Positions 24,939 to 34,276 of a stretch of 34,361 bases of DNA are shown here, piece by piece. The position numbers and the translations under genes are program-made. The stretch's first letter is position 1. Every line of letters starts with the position of its first letter. The stretch covers positions 1 to 34,361 of the forward strand of contig JAGLHT010000021.1 of the NCBI GenBank assembly GCA_023143455.1, given 5' to 3'. The notes under the pieces were generated by a model. It was not told where the DNA came from. It saw only the letters and a list, made by a program, of their open reading frames with translations, and searched no databases. The DNA is from Desulfobacterales bacterium. Lineage in GTDB: Bacteria; Desulfobacterota; Desulfobacteria; Desulfobacterales; Desulfobacteraceae.

Positions 24939-25787
24939 TTAATAATCGTAAAACCCCTTACCTGACTTTCTTCCAAGCCAACCTGCTTCAACATATCTTC
25001 TTAAAAGAGGGCATGGCCTGTATTTTGAGTCTTTAAATCCATCATACAGAGTTTCCATGATTGCAAGGCATGTATCAAGCCCAATAAGGTCAGCTAATCC
25101 AAGAGGTCCCATTGGATGATTCATTCCAAGTTTCATTACAGTATCAATATCTTCAACCGTTCCAACGCTCTGATATAGACAAAAGATTGCTTCATTGATC
25201 ATGGGCATGAGAACACGGTTTGCAATAAATCCAGGATAGTCGCCTGCTTCTGCCGGCGTTTTGCCAAATTTTTCACTCAAATCCCATGTGAGTTTGAAAG
25301 TTTCCTCAGATGTGGCAATACCTTTAATAATTTCCACAAGTTTCATGACAGGTACAGGGTTCATAAAATGCATACCAATTACTTTGTCCGGCCTGCTTGT
25401 TTGTGCAGCAATTCTGCCTATGGGGATTGATGATGTGTTTGTGGATAAAATTGTGTCAGCAGGACAAATTTTATCCAAATCCTGGAAAAGTCTAAATTTA
25501 AGATCCTCTCTTTCAACAGCAGCCTCAACAACAAAATCAACATCTTTCATATCGTTTAGATTGGTGGTGGTATTAATTCTACCAAAGATTGCTGTTCTTT
25601 CCTCCTGGGAAATTTTTTCTTTTTTAACCATCCTGTCAAGGCTCTTTGTAATGGTTGCTATTCCTTTTTCGCAAAACTCCTCCTTGATATCACTCATAAT
25701 AACTTCAACCCCGCTGGCTGCTGCAACCTGAGCTATACCAGTTCCCATTTGTCCGGCACCAATTACACCAAATTTTTTAATATCCAT
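24939..25787 (-). CDS. hbd: 3-hydroxybutyryl-CoA dehydrogenase
   Basis: This 282-residue NAD(P)-dependent dehydrogenase has the N-terminal Rossmann motif GVIGAGQMGTGIAQ, the catalytic histidine in GMHFMNPVPVMKLVE, STNTSSIP, and the C-terminal helical domain with NHPMGPLGLADLIGLDT and GRKSGKGFYDY. The length matches single-domain clostridial-type Hbd rather than FadB fusions. It converts (S)-3-hydroxybutyryl-CoA to acetoacetyl-CoA (or the reverse). AGGAG precedes the ATG. It follows the thiolase gene by 46 nt in an operon with icmF. Crotonase and acyl-CoA dehydrogenase genes are not in the window and must be elsewhere. Confidence 0.95.
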   Translation of the reverse strand: MDIKKFGVIGAGQMGTGIAQVAAASGVEVIMSDIKEEFCEKGIATITKSLDRMVKKEKISQEERTAIFGRINTTTNLNDMKDVDFVVEAAVEREDLKFRLFQDLDKICPADTILSTNTSSIPIGRIAAQTSRPDKVIGMHFMNPVPVMKLVEIIKGIATSEETFKLTWDLSEKFGKTPAEAGDYPGFIANRVLMPMINEAIFCLYQSVGTVEDIDTVMKLGMNHPMGPLGLADLIGLDTCLAIMETLYDGFKDSKYRPCPLLRRYVEAGWLGRKSGKGFYDY

Positions 25788-25833
25788 ACTAAAACTCCTT
25801 GTGTTATCTTGTATTTAATTATTATCTATTTAA

Positions 25834-27009
25834 TTACATATTTAAAATCAAGGCAACCGCTTCTCCACCGCCAAGGCAGAGAGATGCAAGGCCTTTCTTT
25901 GCAGACTGTTTTTTCATTTCATAAAGAAGTGTTGTAAGAACTCTTGCACCGCTTGCGCCAATTGGGTGTCCCAGCGCTACACTTCCACCGTTAACATTAA
26001 CTTTTGATGGATCAAGTTCAAGTACCTTGTTAATTCCAACAGAACTTCCTGCAAATGCTTCATTTATTTCAAAAAGATCAATATCTGATATGTTGATTCC
26101 TTCTTTTTTGAGTACTTTTGGAATTGCATAAATAGGCGCCATTAATACATATTTCATATCTATACCGGAAGAAGCCTGGGCTCCTATTTCTGCCAAAATC
26201 TCGCAACCCAACTCTTTGGCTCTTGTCTCACTCATCACAACAACGGCTGCTGCACCGTCGCTGATAATAGATGCATTACCGGCTGTTCCTCTGCCATCTT
26301 TTTTAAAAGCAGGTTTCATTTTAGACAATTTTTCTAAACTTGTTTCCATGGGACATTCATCAGTATCAAATATTATAGGTTCACCTTTTCGTTGTGGAAT
26401 TTCAACTGGAGCTATTTCATCTGTAAATCTTTTAGTTTTTATTGCTTCACAGGCACGCCTGTATGATTCTGCCGCAAATTCATCTTGATCTTTTCTGGTA
26501 ATCTCCCATTTTTCTGAACTTAACTCATTGGACATACCCATATGAAAATCATTTACTATATCCCACAAACCATCATGAACCATGTGATCTTCAATTTTGC
26601 CAGGTCCCATTCTATGTCCCCATCTTGCTTTATCAAGATAATATGGAGCCATACTCATATTTTCCATACCGCCTGCAACAACAATATCTGCATCTTTGCA
26701 CTGAATAGCCTGGGCTGCAAGCATGACTGCTTTTAAGGCTGAGCCGCATACTTTATTTATTGTAATGGATTCAGCTTCCCAGGGAAGACCAGCTTTTATT
26801 GCTGCCTGTCTTCCAGGATTTTGTCCATACCCGCAGGGAAGAACCATTCCCATTATACATTCATTTATTTCTTTTGGGTCAATACCTGCTCTTTTGACTA
26901 CTTCTTTTATTACATGGGCACCAAGATCTGTTGCACCTATTTTACTTAAACTTCCTCCGAAACTTCCAAGAGGGGTTCTTGTCGCACTGACTATTACTGC
27001 TTTTTCCAT
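25834..27009 (-). CDS. Acetyl-CoA C-acetyltransferase (thiolase)
   Basis: This 391-residue thiolase has the nucleophilic cysteine in NKVCGSALKAV, GGMENMS, FEINEAFAG, the histidine in GHPIGASGAR and the second cysteine in LCLGGGEAVA. Length and motifs fit biosynthetic/degradative acetoacetyl-CoA thiolases (AtoB/ThlA). It splits acetoacetyl-CoA with CoA into two acetyl-CoA, the step after Hbd. AGGAG lies 7 nt before the ATG. It starts 23 nt after icmF ends. Together with IcmF and Hbd it completes isobutyryl-CoA/butyryl-CoA breakdown to acetyl-CoA, apart from the dehydrogenase and hydratase steps. Confidence 0.95.
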   Translation of the reverse strand: MEKAVIVSATRTPLGSFGGSLSKIGATDLGAHVIKEVVKRAGIDPKEINECIMGMVLPCGYGQNPGRQAAIKAGLPWEAESITINKVCGSALKAVMLAAQAIQCKDADIVVAGGMENMSMAPYYLDKARWGHRMGPGKIEDHMVHDGLWDIVNDFHMGMSNELSSEKWEITRKDQDEFAAESYRRACEAIKTKRFTDEIAPVEIPQRKGEPIIFDTDECPMETSLEKLSKMKPAFKKDGRGTAGNASIISDGAAAVVVMSETRAKELGCEILAEIGAQASSGIDMKYVLMAPIYAIPKVLKKEGINISDIDLFEINEAFAGSSVGINKVLELDPSKVNVNGGSVALGHPIGASGARVLTTLLYEMKKQSAKKGLASLCLGGGEAVALILNM

Positions 27010-27032
27010 ATTTAACTCCTAATTTATGAAAA

Positions 27033-30000
27033 TTACATATTTCTTCTATATTTCCCACCCACATTATACAAAGCTTGCGTAATCTCTCCAAGAGAACAAT
27101 ATTTAACAGTCTCCATGAGTTCAGCAAACATATTCCCGCCTTCCAGAGCAGTTTTTTGAAGCTTCTCTAATGCTTGCTCAGATTTATCACTGTTTTTTTC
27201 CTGAAAACTATTTAATCTTTCCAATTGTTGGTTCTTTTGCTCATCTGTTGAACGCGCCAACTCAATAAAGTCCCCACTTGCTAGGTCATCTGTGTGCTCA
27301 CTTTGAAAAGTATTTACACCTATTATTGGAAACTTCCCAGAATGTTTTAGGTGCTCATAGTACATTGATTCTTCCTGGATTTTACCCCTCTGGTAGCCGG
27401 TTTCCATTGCTCCTAAGACCCCGCCTCGCTCTGTAATCTGGTCAAACTCCTTAAGCACAGCTTCTTCTACCAAGTCAGTCAACTCATCTGTCACAAAACT
27501 TCCCTGCAAGGTGTTTTCATTTTTAGAAAGACCCCATTCCCTGTTGATAATCAACTGAATTGCCATGGCTCTTCTTACAGACTCTTCTGTAGGGGTTGTT
27601 ATTGCTTCATCATAGGCATTGGTGTGAAGGCTGTTACAATTATCATATACTGCGCACAATGCCTGAAGAGTGGTTCTTATATCATTAAACTGTATCTCCT
27701 GGGCGTGAAGGGATCTTCCCGAGGTCTGAATGTGATATTTTAGTTTCTGGGATTGTTCATTGCCCTTATAAAGATTTTTCATTGCAATTGCCCAAATTCG
27801 TCTTGCAACCCGTCCAATTACTGTATACTCAGGGTCCATACCATTGGAAAAAAAGAAGGAAAGGGAAGGTGCAAAAGTGTCAATTTCCATCCCTCTTGAA
27901 AGATAATACTCCACATAGGTAAACCCATTGGCAAGGGTTAATGCAAGTTGAGTTATGGGATTTGCTCCTGCTTCTGCAATATGATATCCGGAAATTGAAA
28001 CAGAATAAAAATTTCTCACCTTGTTATCATTAAAATACTGCTGAATATCACCCATCATTTTTAAAGCAAACTCAATGGAAAAAATACAGGTATTTTGCCC
28101 CTGGTCTTCTTTTAAAATATCTGCCTGAATAGTACCTCTTACATTTGATAAAGCTCGTTCCTTAATTTCTTGCGCTTCTTTTTTAGAGGGTTCTTTTTTA
28201 TTCTTTTCTCTAAACTCATCCATCTGTTGCTCAATAACTGTGTTCATAAACATTGCAAGCATCATGGGAGCAGGCCCATTAATAGTCATTGAGACTGAAG
28301 TATTTGGAGCACAAAGGTCAAACCCCCCATAAAGAACTTTTACATCGTCAAGCGTACATATTGAAACCCCGGAAGTTCCTATTTTACCATAAATATCAGG
28401 TCGAACATCCGGGTCTCTGCCATAAAGAGTTACTGAATCAAAAGCTGTTGAAAGCCGTTTTGCAGGGTAACTTTCAGAAAGAAGCTTAAACCTTTTATTT
28501 GTATCTGAAGGACCTCCTTCTCCTGCAAACATTCTTGTAGGGTCCTCATCAGCCCGTTTCAAAGGGAACCCGCCGGCAGTATAAGGGAATCTACCTGCGA
28601 CATTCTCTTTTCTCATCCACTCATAAAATTCGCCCGGATCTTTAAATTTAGGGATAGCAACTTTAGGAATTTTTGTACCGGCAAGGGATTTTGTAAAAAG
28701 TGGCATTTTAAGTTCTTTATCGCGAACCTTATAAATCAGGTTGTCCGCTGTATAAATAGCTTCTAAGCCTTCAAATTCATGAAGAACTTCATCGGTTTCT
28801 CCATCGATTTTATTCTCTGATTGTTGAGTTAATTTTTTTAAGACTTCTATAGTGCTTGAAAGGTCATTAGCTCCGGATTTTTCAATAATAGCTTCTGTTT
28901 CTTTAAGGTGCCATCGTTCTCTTACAGCCTTTGATTGTTCTTGAGTTTTTTTGTAATATTCCCGAATTGTATCGGAAATTTCAGAAAGGTATCGTGCTCT
29001 GCTCCCGGGAATTATTATTGTTTTTGATGATGATTGCTTAACATTGCTGTAAGGGAATGAAGTTTCAAGCTTTAGACCTTTTTTCTTTTCAATCTGGTTT
29101 AAAATTTCATGATAAAAAGCTGTAACTCCATCGTCATTAAATTTTGATGCAATTGTACCAAAGACTGGCATCTCTTCTAATGGTATATCCCATGCCTTGC
29201 GGTTTCTCTGCATCTGTTTTCTGACATCTCTTAAAGCATCTTCGCTACCCTTTTTTTCAAATTTATTGATCGCAACAATATTAGCATAATCAAGCATATC
29301 AATTTTTTCCAGTTGAGAAGGTGCTCCAAACTCTGAAGTCATAACATATACAGGGATATCAACAAGATCTACTATTCTTGAATCACCCTGACCGATTCCG
29401 GCTGTTTCCGCTATAACAATATCATAACCAGCAGCTTTAACTACTTCAATAGCCTCGGGAAGGATCTCGGGAAGCTCAGACTGTGCTTCTCTTGTCGCAA
29501 GAGAGCGCATATAAACCCTTCCTGTTTCAATGGAATTCATGCGTATCCTGTCACCAAGAAGAGCCCCACCAGTTTTGCGCCTTGAAGGGTCACAACTTAT
29601 AACGGCTATATTAATATCATCAAAATCTATAAGAAGTCTTAGTATCAATTCATCTGTTAGGGATGATTTTCCTGCACCGCCGGTTCCGGTAAGCCCAATC
29701 ACAGGTACATCTTTTTTAGCTGACATTGCAGAAATTTTTGACGTGATCTCTTTAAACTTCTCCTGATTTTCTAATTTAGCTGCCTGAACAGCAGTGATAA
29801 AATTAGCAGTTACGTACTTTTCATCTACTTTAAGCTTTGAATAATCAAGGTTATTATAATTGACTATTGAAAAATCCATTCGCTGAATTTTATCATTTAT
29901 AATTCCCTGGAGCCCCATTTTCGCACCATCTTCCGGGGAATATATCCGGGTCACACCATAGCTCTGGAGTTCTTTTATCTCAGAAGGAATTATAACCCCT

Positions 30001-30308
30001 CCTCCACCGCCAAAAACTTTAATATGAGATGCATTTTTTTCTTTTAACAAATCTACAATATACTTAAAATATTCAATATGACCGCCCTGATAACTTGAAA
30101 CAGCGATGCCCTGGGCATCTTCTTCAATCGCTGCATCAACAACTTCCTCAGCAGATCTGTTGTGTCCAAGATGAATCACTTCAACTCCTGAGTCCTGAAG
30201 AATTCTTCTCATAATATTTATAGAAACATCATGACCATCAAACAAAGAGGTTGCAGTCACAACTCTTAATAAATTCTTTGACTTGTATATTTCATCTGAT
30301 AAATTCAT
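27033..30308 (-). CDS. icmF: Fused isobutyryl-CoA mutase IcmF (B12 domain-GTPase-mutase)
   Basis: This 1091-residue protein has the full IcmF order: an N-terminal B12-binding domain with [15 protein letters not shown], a MeaB-like G-protein chaperone domain with P-loop GTGGAGKSS and the [10 protein letters not shown] base-recognition segment, and the substrate-binding TIM-barrel mutase domain. The mutase region [12 protein letters not shown], with phenylalanine where methylmalonyl-CoA mutase has the tyrosine region, and [10 protein letters not shown] fit the IcmF rather than the MCM subfamily; [14 protein letters not shown] is the shared core. It interconverts isobutyryl-CoA and n-butyryl-CoA with adenosylcobalamin. 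ATG 30308 has AAAGGAGA 5 nt upstream; upstream in-frame codons would contain this site. It follows the TetR gene by 13 nt and precedes thiolase, hbd and a peptidase gene. Confidence 0.95.
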   Translation of the reverse strand: MNLSDEIYKSKNLLRVVTATSLFDGHDVSINIMRRILQDSGVEVIHLGHNRSAEEVVDAAIEEDAQGIAVSSYQGGHIEYFKYIVDLLKEKNASHIKVFGGGGGVIIPSEIKELQSYGVTRIYSPEDGAKMGLQGIINDKIQRMDFSIVNYNNLDYSKLKVDEKYVTANFITAVQAAKLENQEKFKEITSKISAMSAKKDVPVIGLTGTGGAGKSSLTDELILRLLIDFDDINIAVISCDPSRRKTGGALLGDRIRMNSIETGRVYMRSLATREAQSELPEILPEAIEVVKAAGYDIVIAETAGIGQGDSRIVDLVDIPVYVMTSEFGAPSQLEKIDMLDYANIVAINKFEKKGSEDALRDVRKQMQRNRKAWDIPLEEMPVFGTIASKFNDDGVTAFYHEILNQIEKKKGLKLETSFPYSNVKQSSSKTIIIPGSRARYLSEISDTIREYYKKTQEQSKAVRERWHLKETEAIIEKSGANDLSSTIEVLKKLTQQSENKIDGETDEVLHEFEGLEAIYTADNLIYKVRDKELKMPLFTKSLAGTKIPKVAIPKFKDPGEFYEWMRKENVAGRFPYTAGGFPLKRADEDPTRMFAGEGGPSDTNKRFKLLSESYPAKRLSTAFDSVTLYGRDPDVRPDIYGKIGTSGVSICTLDDVKVLYGGFDLCAPNTSVSMTINGPAPMMLAMFMNTVIEQQMDEFREKNKKEPSKKEAQEIKERALSNVRGTIQADILKEDQGQNTCIFSIEFALKMMGDIQQYFNDNKVRNFYSVSISGYHIAEAGANPITQLALTLANGFTYVEYYLSRGMEIDTFAPSLSFFFSNGMDPEYTVIGRVARRIWAIAMKNLYKGNEQSQKLKYHIQTSGRSLHAQEIQFNDIRTTLQALCAVYDNCNSLHTNAYDEAITTPTEESVRRAMAIQLIINREWGLSKNENTLQGSFVTDELTDLVEEAVLKEFDQITERGGVLGAMETGYQRGKIQEESMYYEHLKHSGKFPIIGVNTFQSEHTDDLASGDFIELARSTDEQKNQQLERLNSFQEKNSDKSEQALEKLQKTALEGGNMFAELMETVKYCSLGEITQALYNVGGKYRRNM

Positions 30309-30321
30309 AATATCTCCTTTA

Positions 30322-30969
30322 CTAATTCCCAAAGGCAAACCCTAAAATAAAATCTGTCTGTGTTTCTATATATTCTTCAATGGTATAATCGTTTTTTAAA
30401 TTCCACCTTCTAAAAACCCACATATGACCAAGAACTGATATATTGTGCCCAACTAAATTAATAGTTTTATCATCGAACTCAGGGAAAACACCTTTCCCGT
30501 TAAGTTCTTTTAATATATCAATAAATATTTTAGTAATATTAAGTTCATTTTCAAGAACTTGTTGCTCCCATTTTTTTGGCAAGAATTGGGTTACCTGATA
30601 CATTAACAAAACATGGTCAGACATTTTATCACACACAAGCAAGTACTCACGTATAACCTCGGCAAGCCTTTCTCTTTCATCACCTTTGCGAAAAAGAGCT
30701 TCTTCTACTGCAGTATTTACCTCGCTGTGTATTGTCTGACAAACCAGATATAGCAAGTCCTCTTTGGAACTTACATATTCATATAATGATCCAATGGAAA
30801 AACCTGATGCTTTAGCTATCATTCTGGTTGTAGTTTTATGATATCCATGTTCAATAAAAAGTTTAACAGTAGAGTCAATAATCTGTCTTCTTCTCTGTTG
30901 AACAAGTTCAGGGTTCTTTATCTGAGTGGGTACCTCTGTTGTATCTGAATTATTAGCTTTGTTTGTCAA
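30322..30969 (-). CDS. TetR-family regulator of acyl-CoA operon
   Basis: This 215-residue TetR protein has an N-terminal helix-turn-helix (residues about 25-70: [22 protein letters not shown], here cut by design, and the recognition segment [17 protein letters not shown]) and a helical ligand-binding C-terminus. The start is TTG 30969, supported by AAAGGAGCT 8 nt upstream. It is the first gene of the icmF operon, and a GAGCGCTC palindrome lies just after its -10 box, so it most likely represses its own operon. The same palindrome upstream of the AMP-ligase-like gene at 4.3 kb suggests a second target. The ligand is probably an acyl-CoA, by analogy with FadR/PsrA-like TetR proteins. Confidence 0.9.
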   Translation of the reverse strand: MTNKANNSDTTEVPTQIKNPELVQQRRRQIIDSTVKLFIEHGYHKTTTRMIAKASGFSIGSLYEYVSSKEDLLYLVCQTIHSEVNTAVEEALFRKGDERERLAEVIREYLLVCDKMSDHVLLMYQVTQFLPKKWEQQVLENELNITKIFIDILKELNGKGVFPEFDDKTINLVGHNISVLGHMWVFRRWNLKNDYTIEEYIETQTDFILGFAFGN

Positions 30970-31006
30970 ATTATAGCTCCTTTATTAACTTTTACGTTCT
31001 TTGAAC

Positions 31007-31014
31007 GAGCGCTC
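31007..31014. promoter_or_regulatory. Palindromic TetR-type operator, site 2
   Basis: GAGCGCTC within AACGAGCGCTCAGT lies just downstream of the predicted -10 box of the TetR-icmF operon, a classic repressor position. Eleven bases (AACGAGCGCTC) are identical to the site at 4308-4318. Confidence 0.6.
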
Positions 31015-31026
31015 AGTCATAAGAAT

Positions 31027-31054
31027 TATTTACATTTTTGCCCAATGTTGTCAA
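31027..31054 (-). promoter_or_regulatory. Sigma70 promoter of TetR-icmF operon
   Basis: TTGACA (31049-31054) and TAAATA (31027-31032) lie 16 nt apart on the minus strand. An alternative -10, AATAAT, lies at 31025-31030 with an 18-nt spacer. The operator follows within about 12 nt. Confidence 0.5.
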
Positions 31055-31220
31055 GGTTTTATCTTAAATTTCAAGGCAGTTCTGGAAAAGATGATCGTTT
31101 TTTATACACTTATTGCTTTATGGCATATTTTTTTCAAAAAAGGCAACAAATCTTGAAAGAGAAAAGGTCAGAATAAAAAAAGACCTTCATACCCTTTTCA
31201 CATTATTCATGCATTAACCT

Positions 31221-31601
31221 TTAAGAATTCTGTTTAACCATCCCAGGGCGAGTTACAATTTTATAAACAAAAAAAGAAATGATTGCACCTGATAAATCAG
31301 CAAGTAAATCAAAGAAATCACCGTTTCGTTCTACAATAAAATTTTCCTGAACCAATTCAATAAAACCTCCCAAAACCATTGCATATATGAAAATAAACAA
31401 ATAGTTTTTCAGTTGTATTTTATTTTTTACTTCATGCTGAATAGTAAGTGATAACACAAAGTAAAAACAAAAATGAACAAATTTATCAAGATACGGAATA
31501 TCAAACTCTGACTGAAACGACACATCACCAGGGATAAAACATAAAATTGTAATAGCAATTGAACAGAGAATTGACCTCCAGTATTTAAGTAAAATTTTCA
31601 A
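31221..31601 (-). CDS. VanZ-like small membrane protein
   Basis: This 126-residue protein has about four hydrophobic helices and the VanZ-like pattern: a first helix ending in CFIPGD, then PYLDKFVHFCFYFVLS, a middle helix with GGFIELVQ, and GDFFDLLADLSGAIISFFVY. The DKxxHF and GDxxDxxAN-like positions are the family hallmarks. The function of stand-alone VanZ-like proteins is unclear; resistance to glycopeptides should not be assumed. The start is a TTG at 31601 with a weak AAGAGA upstream. It lies 19 nt downstream of the yoeB-like toxin and may be read from the same transcript. Confidence 0.75.
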   Translation of the reverse strand: MKILLKYWRSILCSIAITILCFIPGDVSFQSEFDIPYLDKFVHFCFYFVLSLTIQHEVKNKIQLKNYLFIFIYAMVLGGFIELVQENFIVERNGDFFDLLADLSGAIISFFVYKIVTRPGMVKQNS

Positions 31602-31620
31602 ATCATATATCTCTTAATTT

Positions 31621-31875
31621 TCAGTAATTATATTGAAGCTGCGCAATAGACAGGCAGTCATTCTCAATTTTATAGACAATCCTGTGTTCATTAGTGATTC
31701 TTCTTGACCAGTAGCCTGAAAGGCTGTGCCTTAACTGCTCTGGCTTGCCAACACCTTTATATTTGTTTGTTTGGATATCTTTAATAAGGCTGTTAATGCG
31801 TTTTAATAATTTCTTATCAGTTTTCTGCGAATACAGATAGTCTTCCCAGGCATTATGAGCAAATATCAGTTTCAT
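31621..31875 (-). CDS. yoeB: YoeB-family toxin lacking the catalytic C-terminal histidine
   Basis: Starting from ATG 31875 the protein is 84 residues long, the same as E. coli YoeB, and aligns end to end: MKLIFAHNAWEDYLYSQKTD, GKPEQLRHSLSGYWSRRIT, NEHRIVYKI. YoeB is a ribosome-dependent mRNA interferase using Glu46, Arg65 and His83. The glutamate (GKPEQ) and arginine (SRRIT) are present, but the C-terminal YHY reads YNY, so the catalytic histidine is asparagine. Its antitoxin gene directly upstream is broken. An attenuated toxin would explain how the cell tolerates losing the antitoxin. Upstream in-frame starts at 31887 and 31896 lie inside the antitoxin remnant and are unlikely. Confidence 0.85.
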   Translation of the reverse strand: MKLIFAHNAWEDYLYSQKTDKKLLKRINSLIKDIQTNKYKGVGKPEQLRHSLSGYWSRRITNEHRIVYKIENDCLSIAQLQYNY

Positions 31876-31997
31876 TCTGTGAGTCATAATCTTCAAGGGA
31901 CATCAATTATTACGGCTTCATTTTTTTCGAGTAACGATAATGGGGGTATAGTCTTCAAAAACTTGTTCCTTGCTGTTGTATATGAGATTGCACGCAT
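31876..31997 (-). pseudogene. Decayed YefM antitoxin gene
   Basis: An ATG at 31997 with GGAGG 6 nt upstream starts MRAISYTTARNK, the YefM N-terminus. The frame then breaks. Further YefM pieces appear in other frames: VFEDYTPIIVTRKK, then KNEAVII, then MSLEDYDS, each separated by a one-base shift, with a few residues lost after the first block. The toxin-neutralising C-terminal half is missing because the toxin start follows directly. At least two indels and two deletions make functional antitoxin impossible. Multiple lesions argue against a single sequencing error. Confidence 0.85.
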
Positions 31998-32243
31998 GTA
32001 ACACCTCCGGATATTTTTAATTGTACCTGTACAATATACTGTACAAGTAAAAGCCTGTCAAATCAGGGAAAGTAATCCGGGAAAGTAAACCTGTGTTTCA
32101 AATATTTTTTTTATTTGATATTTTTTTGCTTTATGATTAAAACTAATATCAGGGAAAATTTCTTTGATATTAATTATTTTTTAATTTACCAGGTCAAATT
32201 GACCTGGTAATAAATGGTTAGGTCAATATATAAAGGAGTAGCA
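31998..32243. other. Divergent regulatory region between yefM remnant and mrr
   Basis: This 246-nt AT-rich stretch holds the ribosome site of the yefM remnant at 32004-32008 and the long palindrome at 32186-32210. TGTACAATATACTGTACA-like sequence near 32026-32046 (GTACCTGTACAATATACTGTACAA region) has repeated TGTACA half-sites, possibly the original YefM operator. No other gene is visible. Confidence 0.4.
32186..32210. promoter_or_regulatory. 25-nt perfect palindrome upstream of mrr
   Basis: Arms TTACCAGGTCAA and TTGACCTGGTAA are perfect inverted repeats of 12 nt around one central A, ending 33 nt before the mrr ATG. It can act as an operator for a dimeric regulator or form an mRNA hairpin in the 5' leader. 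It contains no U-run, so a terminator is unlikely. Confidence 0.6.
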
Positions 32244-32821
32244 ATGAGCAAACAAATGCCCACCTTTGACTCACTGATGAATCCACTTTTGAATGCATTG
32301 TTTGCCCTCGGTGGTTCTGGCGCTATTGATGAGATATATGAAAAAGTATTAGAGCTTGAAAATATAAGTGAAGAAATTTCATCCGTTCCGCACAATTCAG
32401 AAAAAAGCAACCAAACTGAAGTCGCATATCGTCTTGCTTGGGCTCGCACTTATCTAAAAAATATGGTTTCCTTGAAAATTCAAGCCGAGGTGTATGGGCA
32501 CTGACAAAATTGGCAAGGGAGCAAAAACAGGTTTTACCCCAAGATGTTGTAAAAAAAATTCGGGAAACTGATAAAACCAAATCAAAAACTAAGACAAAAA
32601 ATGAACAAATTGAATTAGATGACACTGATACACCAGAAGCTCAAAGTTGGCGTGAAGAACTATATCACGTGCTTACGAAAGAAACATCACCTGATGCCTT
32701 TGAACGACTCACTCAACGGTTATTAAGAGAATCCGGTTTTGTCCAGGTTGAAGTCACAGGGCCAGCAATTCTCGCTGAATGGTATTCAGAAACAAAATAT
32801 GGTTTTATATGTCATTCTTGA
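32244..32821 (+). pseudogene. mrr: Mrr-family restriction endonuclease, frameshifted and truncated
   Basis: From ATG 32244 (AAAGGAG upstream) the N-terminal Mrr winged-helix domain is clear (MPTFDSLMNPLLNALFALGG, then RLAWARTYL). The frame is lost in a run of six A at 32456-32461; adding one A restores KKYGFLENSSRGVWALT and continues to the catalytic domain start AFERLTQRLLRESGFVQVEV. After VTG (about 32760) the sequence departs from Mrr, giving PAILAEWYSETKYGF and a stop, so the D-x-QxK catalytic residues are missing. Mrr cleaves methylated DNA in its intact form; this copy should be inactive. The frameshift alone could be an assembly error, but the truncation cannot. Confidence 0.8.
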
Positions 32822-32977
32822 CCAAACAGATATATTATTCTCACAAAATAGTATTATTTTGCAATAGAAAAAAAGTATTTTATCAGGTTGGTGCGGAGAA
32901 TTTTGGAGCTAATCAGATTTTAGAAACAGGTATACACAGCTTTGAAGATGTTGGATATAATTTTTGTATCTAATTTA
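32822..32977. other. Junction sequence between truncated mrr and transposase gene
   Basis: These 156 nt continue the non-Mrr sequence that begins near 32762. A short open frame ends VGAENFGANQILETGIH but is not recognised. It is either the left end of the insertion sequence or a piece of another disrupted gene. No inverted repeat matching the other end was found. Confidence 0.3.
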
Positions 32978-34276
32978 TTAAGGCGGGGCTCCAGGTGGAT
33001 CTGCAACATAATCAAGCAGCCCTTCCCAATCAGAAAAAACAAAATGCCTGATGATCGAACGTAAATTATTCCAAAATTCTTTATATGCAGTAAACTCAGT
33101 TCTGCAATTTTGATAATGCTTGCAGGAGTTTTGAAAAATTTGGTGCATGTAAAAAGCCAAAAGATTCATAAGAAAAAAATTATATGCAAGATATTGTTTG
33201 CCATGACCATAATTATGCTCAGCATGGTAACCTTGATTCTTAAGTGTATTAAATGTCTCATTTTCAATCTTCCATCTTGCTCTGCCACATTTAACAAGCT
33301 CTTTAATATTTTTTGAAGTAATTTGAATATCAGTCACCCAACTGCTTCGAAATGTTCGTTTTTTCCCTTTGAACATGCTGTATTGAAAAAAGTTAACATT
33401 ATCAGCATTTTTGGTGTCATTCAAAGGGATATCATTGAGCCATTCATAAACATGATCTCTGCCATTAAAATCTTTTATCTTGAGTGTATGCGTTTCCTTT
33501 AAGGCTCTTGTTTCAGCAAACCACTGGTGAAGATTTTTATGGTCTGATTGCTTTGCAACAAGAATGAAAGACATATTATTTGCTTTAAGCTCATTAATAA
33601 ATGGCTGCTTTGAATAAAGACCATCACCACCAATTGTAATTTTGAGCTTTGGGTGAGTTGATCTGATTTTTTTAAGAAGCCTTTTCCCCGCATTTATTTC
33701 ACAATCTTGCTTTGTTGCCCCATCTGTATTTTGAATTGGTTCCGGGGCAAGGGGAAAGACTTGTTTCATTCCGGGGCATACAATAGCAGCAGCTAAAGCC
33801 TGATGAGAGTAAACTATTTTACCATCTCTATGTTTTTTATGAAGGCACTTTGAGCAGTTGATTTTATCAGAGGAAAAATATTGAGTGGCATCTATCGGCA
33901 CAAAATAACCACCATTAAAAATTGTAAATTGTTCAAGCAGCTTCCCCCTCTGAAGAGGTTTAAATAAATCAGCAAAAAGAGGTTCAAGCTCAGTTGATGG
34001 GATAGAATCGACAACTGCTCTCATCTGAGTTTCTTTTGGGATAGATTTTACGTCAAACAATGTTTGTAAATTGTTTTTATGCACTGCCCTGTGTAATCGT
34101 TTTTGAAATTGGTTAATAGACGGATCCTGAAAAAACATCATTGCAAGAGAACTCAGGCAGCAATCATGAAGCTCATGATCTATTTTACCCGGCATTCTTG
34201 AATCTGATATATTTTGAACACGCTTTGAAACAAGTTTCCTTAATGTTCTAAATTGCAGATGTTTTTTTGTATGCAA
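32978..34276 (-). mobile_element. Insertion-sequence DDE transposase gene (IS4-superfamily-like)
   Basis: This 432-residue transposase has an RNase H-like DDE core: the first aspartate in YFVPIDATQYF, the second in TIGGDGLYSKQPF, and the glutamate in ARWKIENETFNTLKNQGYH, a block resembling the R-x3-E signature of IS4-like elements. A cysteine pair (CSKCLHKKH) follows the first aspartate. The C-terminus ends YVADPPGAPP. The start is TTG 34276 with AGGGG 6 nt upstream. The frame is intact, so the element may be active. Terminal inverted repeats could not be found in the flanks shown; the right end may lie beyond the window. The exact IS family is uncertain. Its insertion next to truncated mrr suggests that it took part in that truncation. 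Confidence 0.8.

Noticed and set aside
26216..27022. Plus-strand open frames opposite the thiolase gene
   Set aside because: Shadows of the thiolase reading frame; composition follows the codon positions of the real gene.
27033..30308. Methylmalonyl-CoA mutase
   Set aside because: The fused B12-GTPase-mutase order and the FPYTAGGFP active-site region are those of IcmF.
31164..31187. AAGGTC/GACCTT hairpin as terminator of the VanZ-like gene
   Set aside because: Six-base arms with a 12-nt loop and the T-run inside the loop; not a convincing terminator.
31221..31601. Vancomycin resistance gene
   Set aside because: VanZ-like small membrane proteins are widespread outside resistance clusters and no van genes are present.
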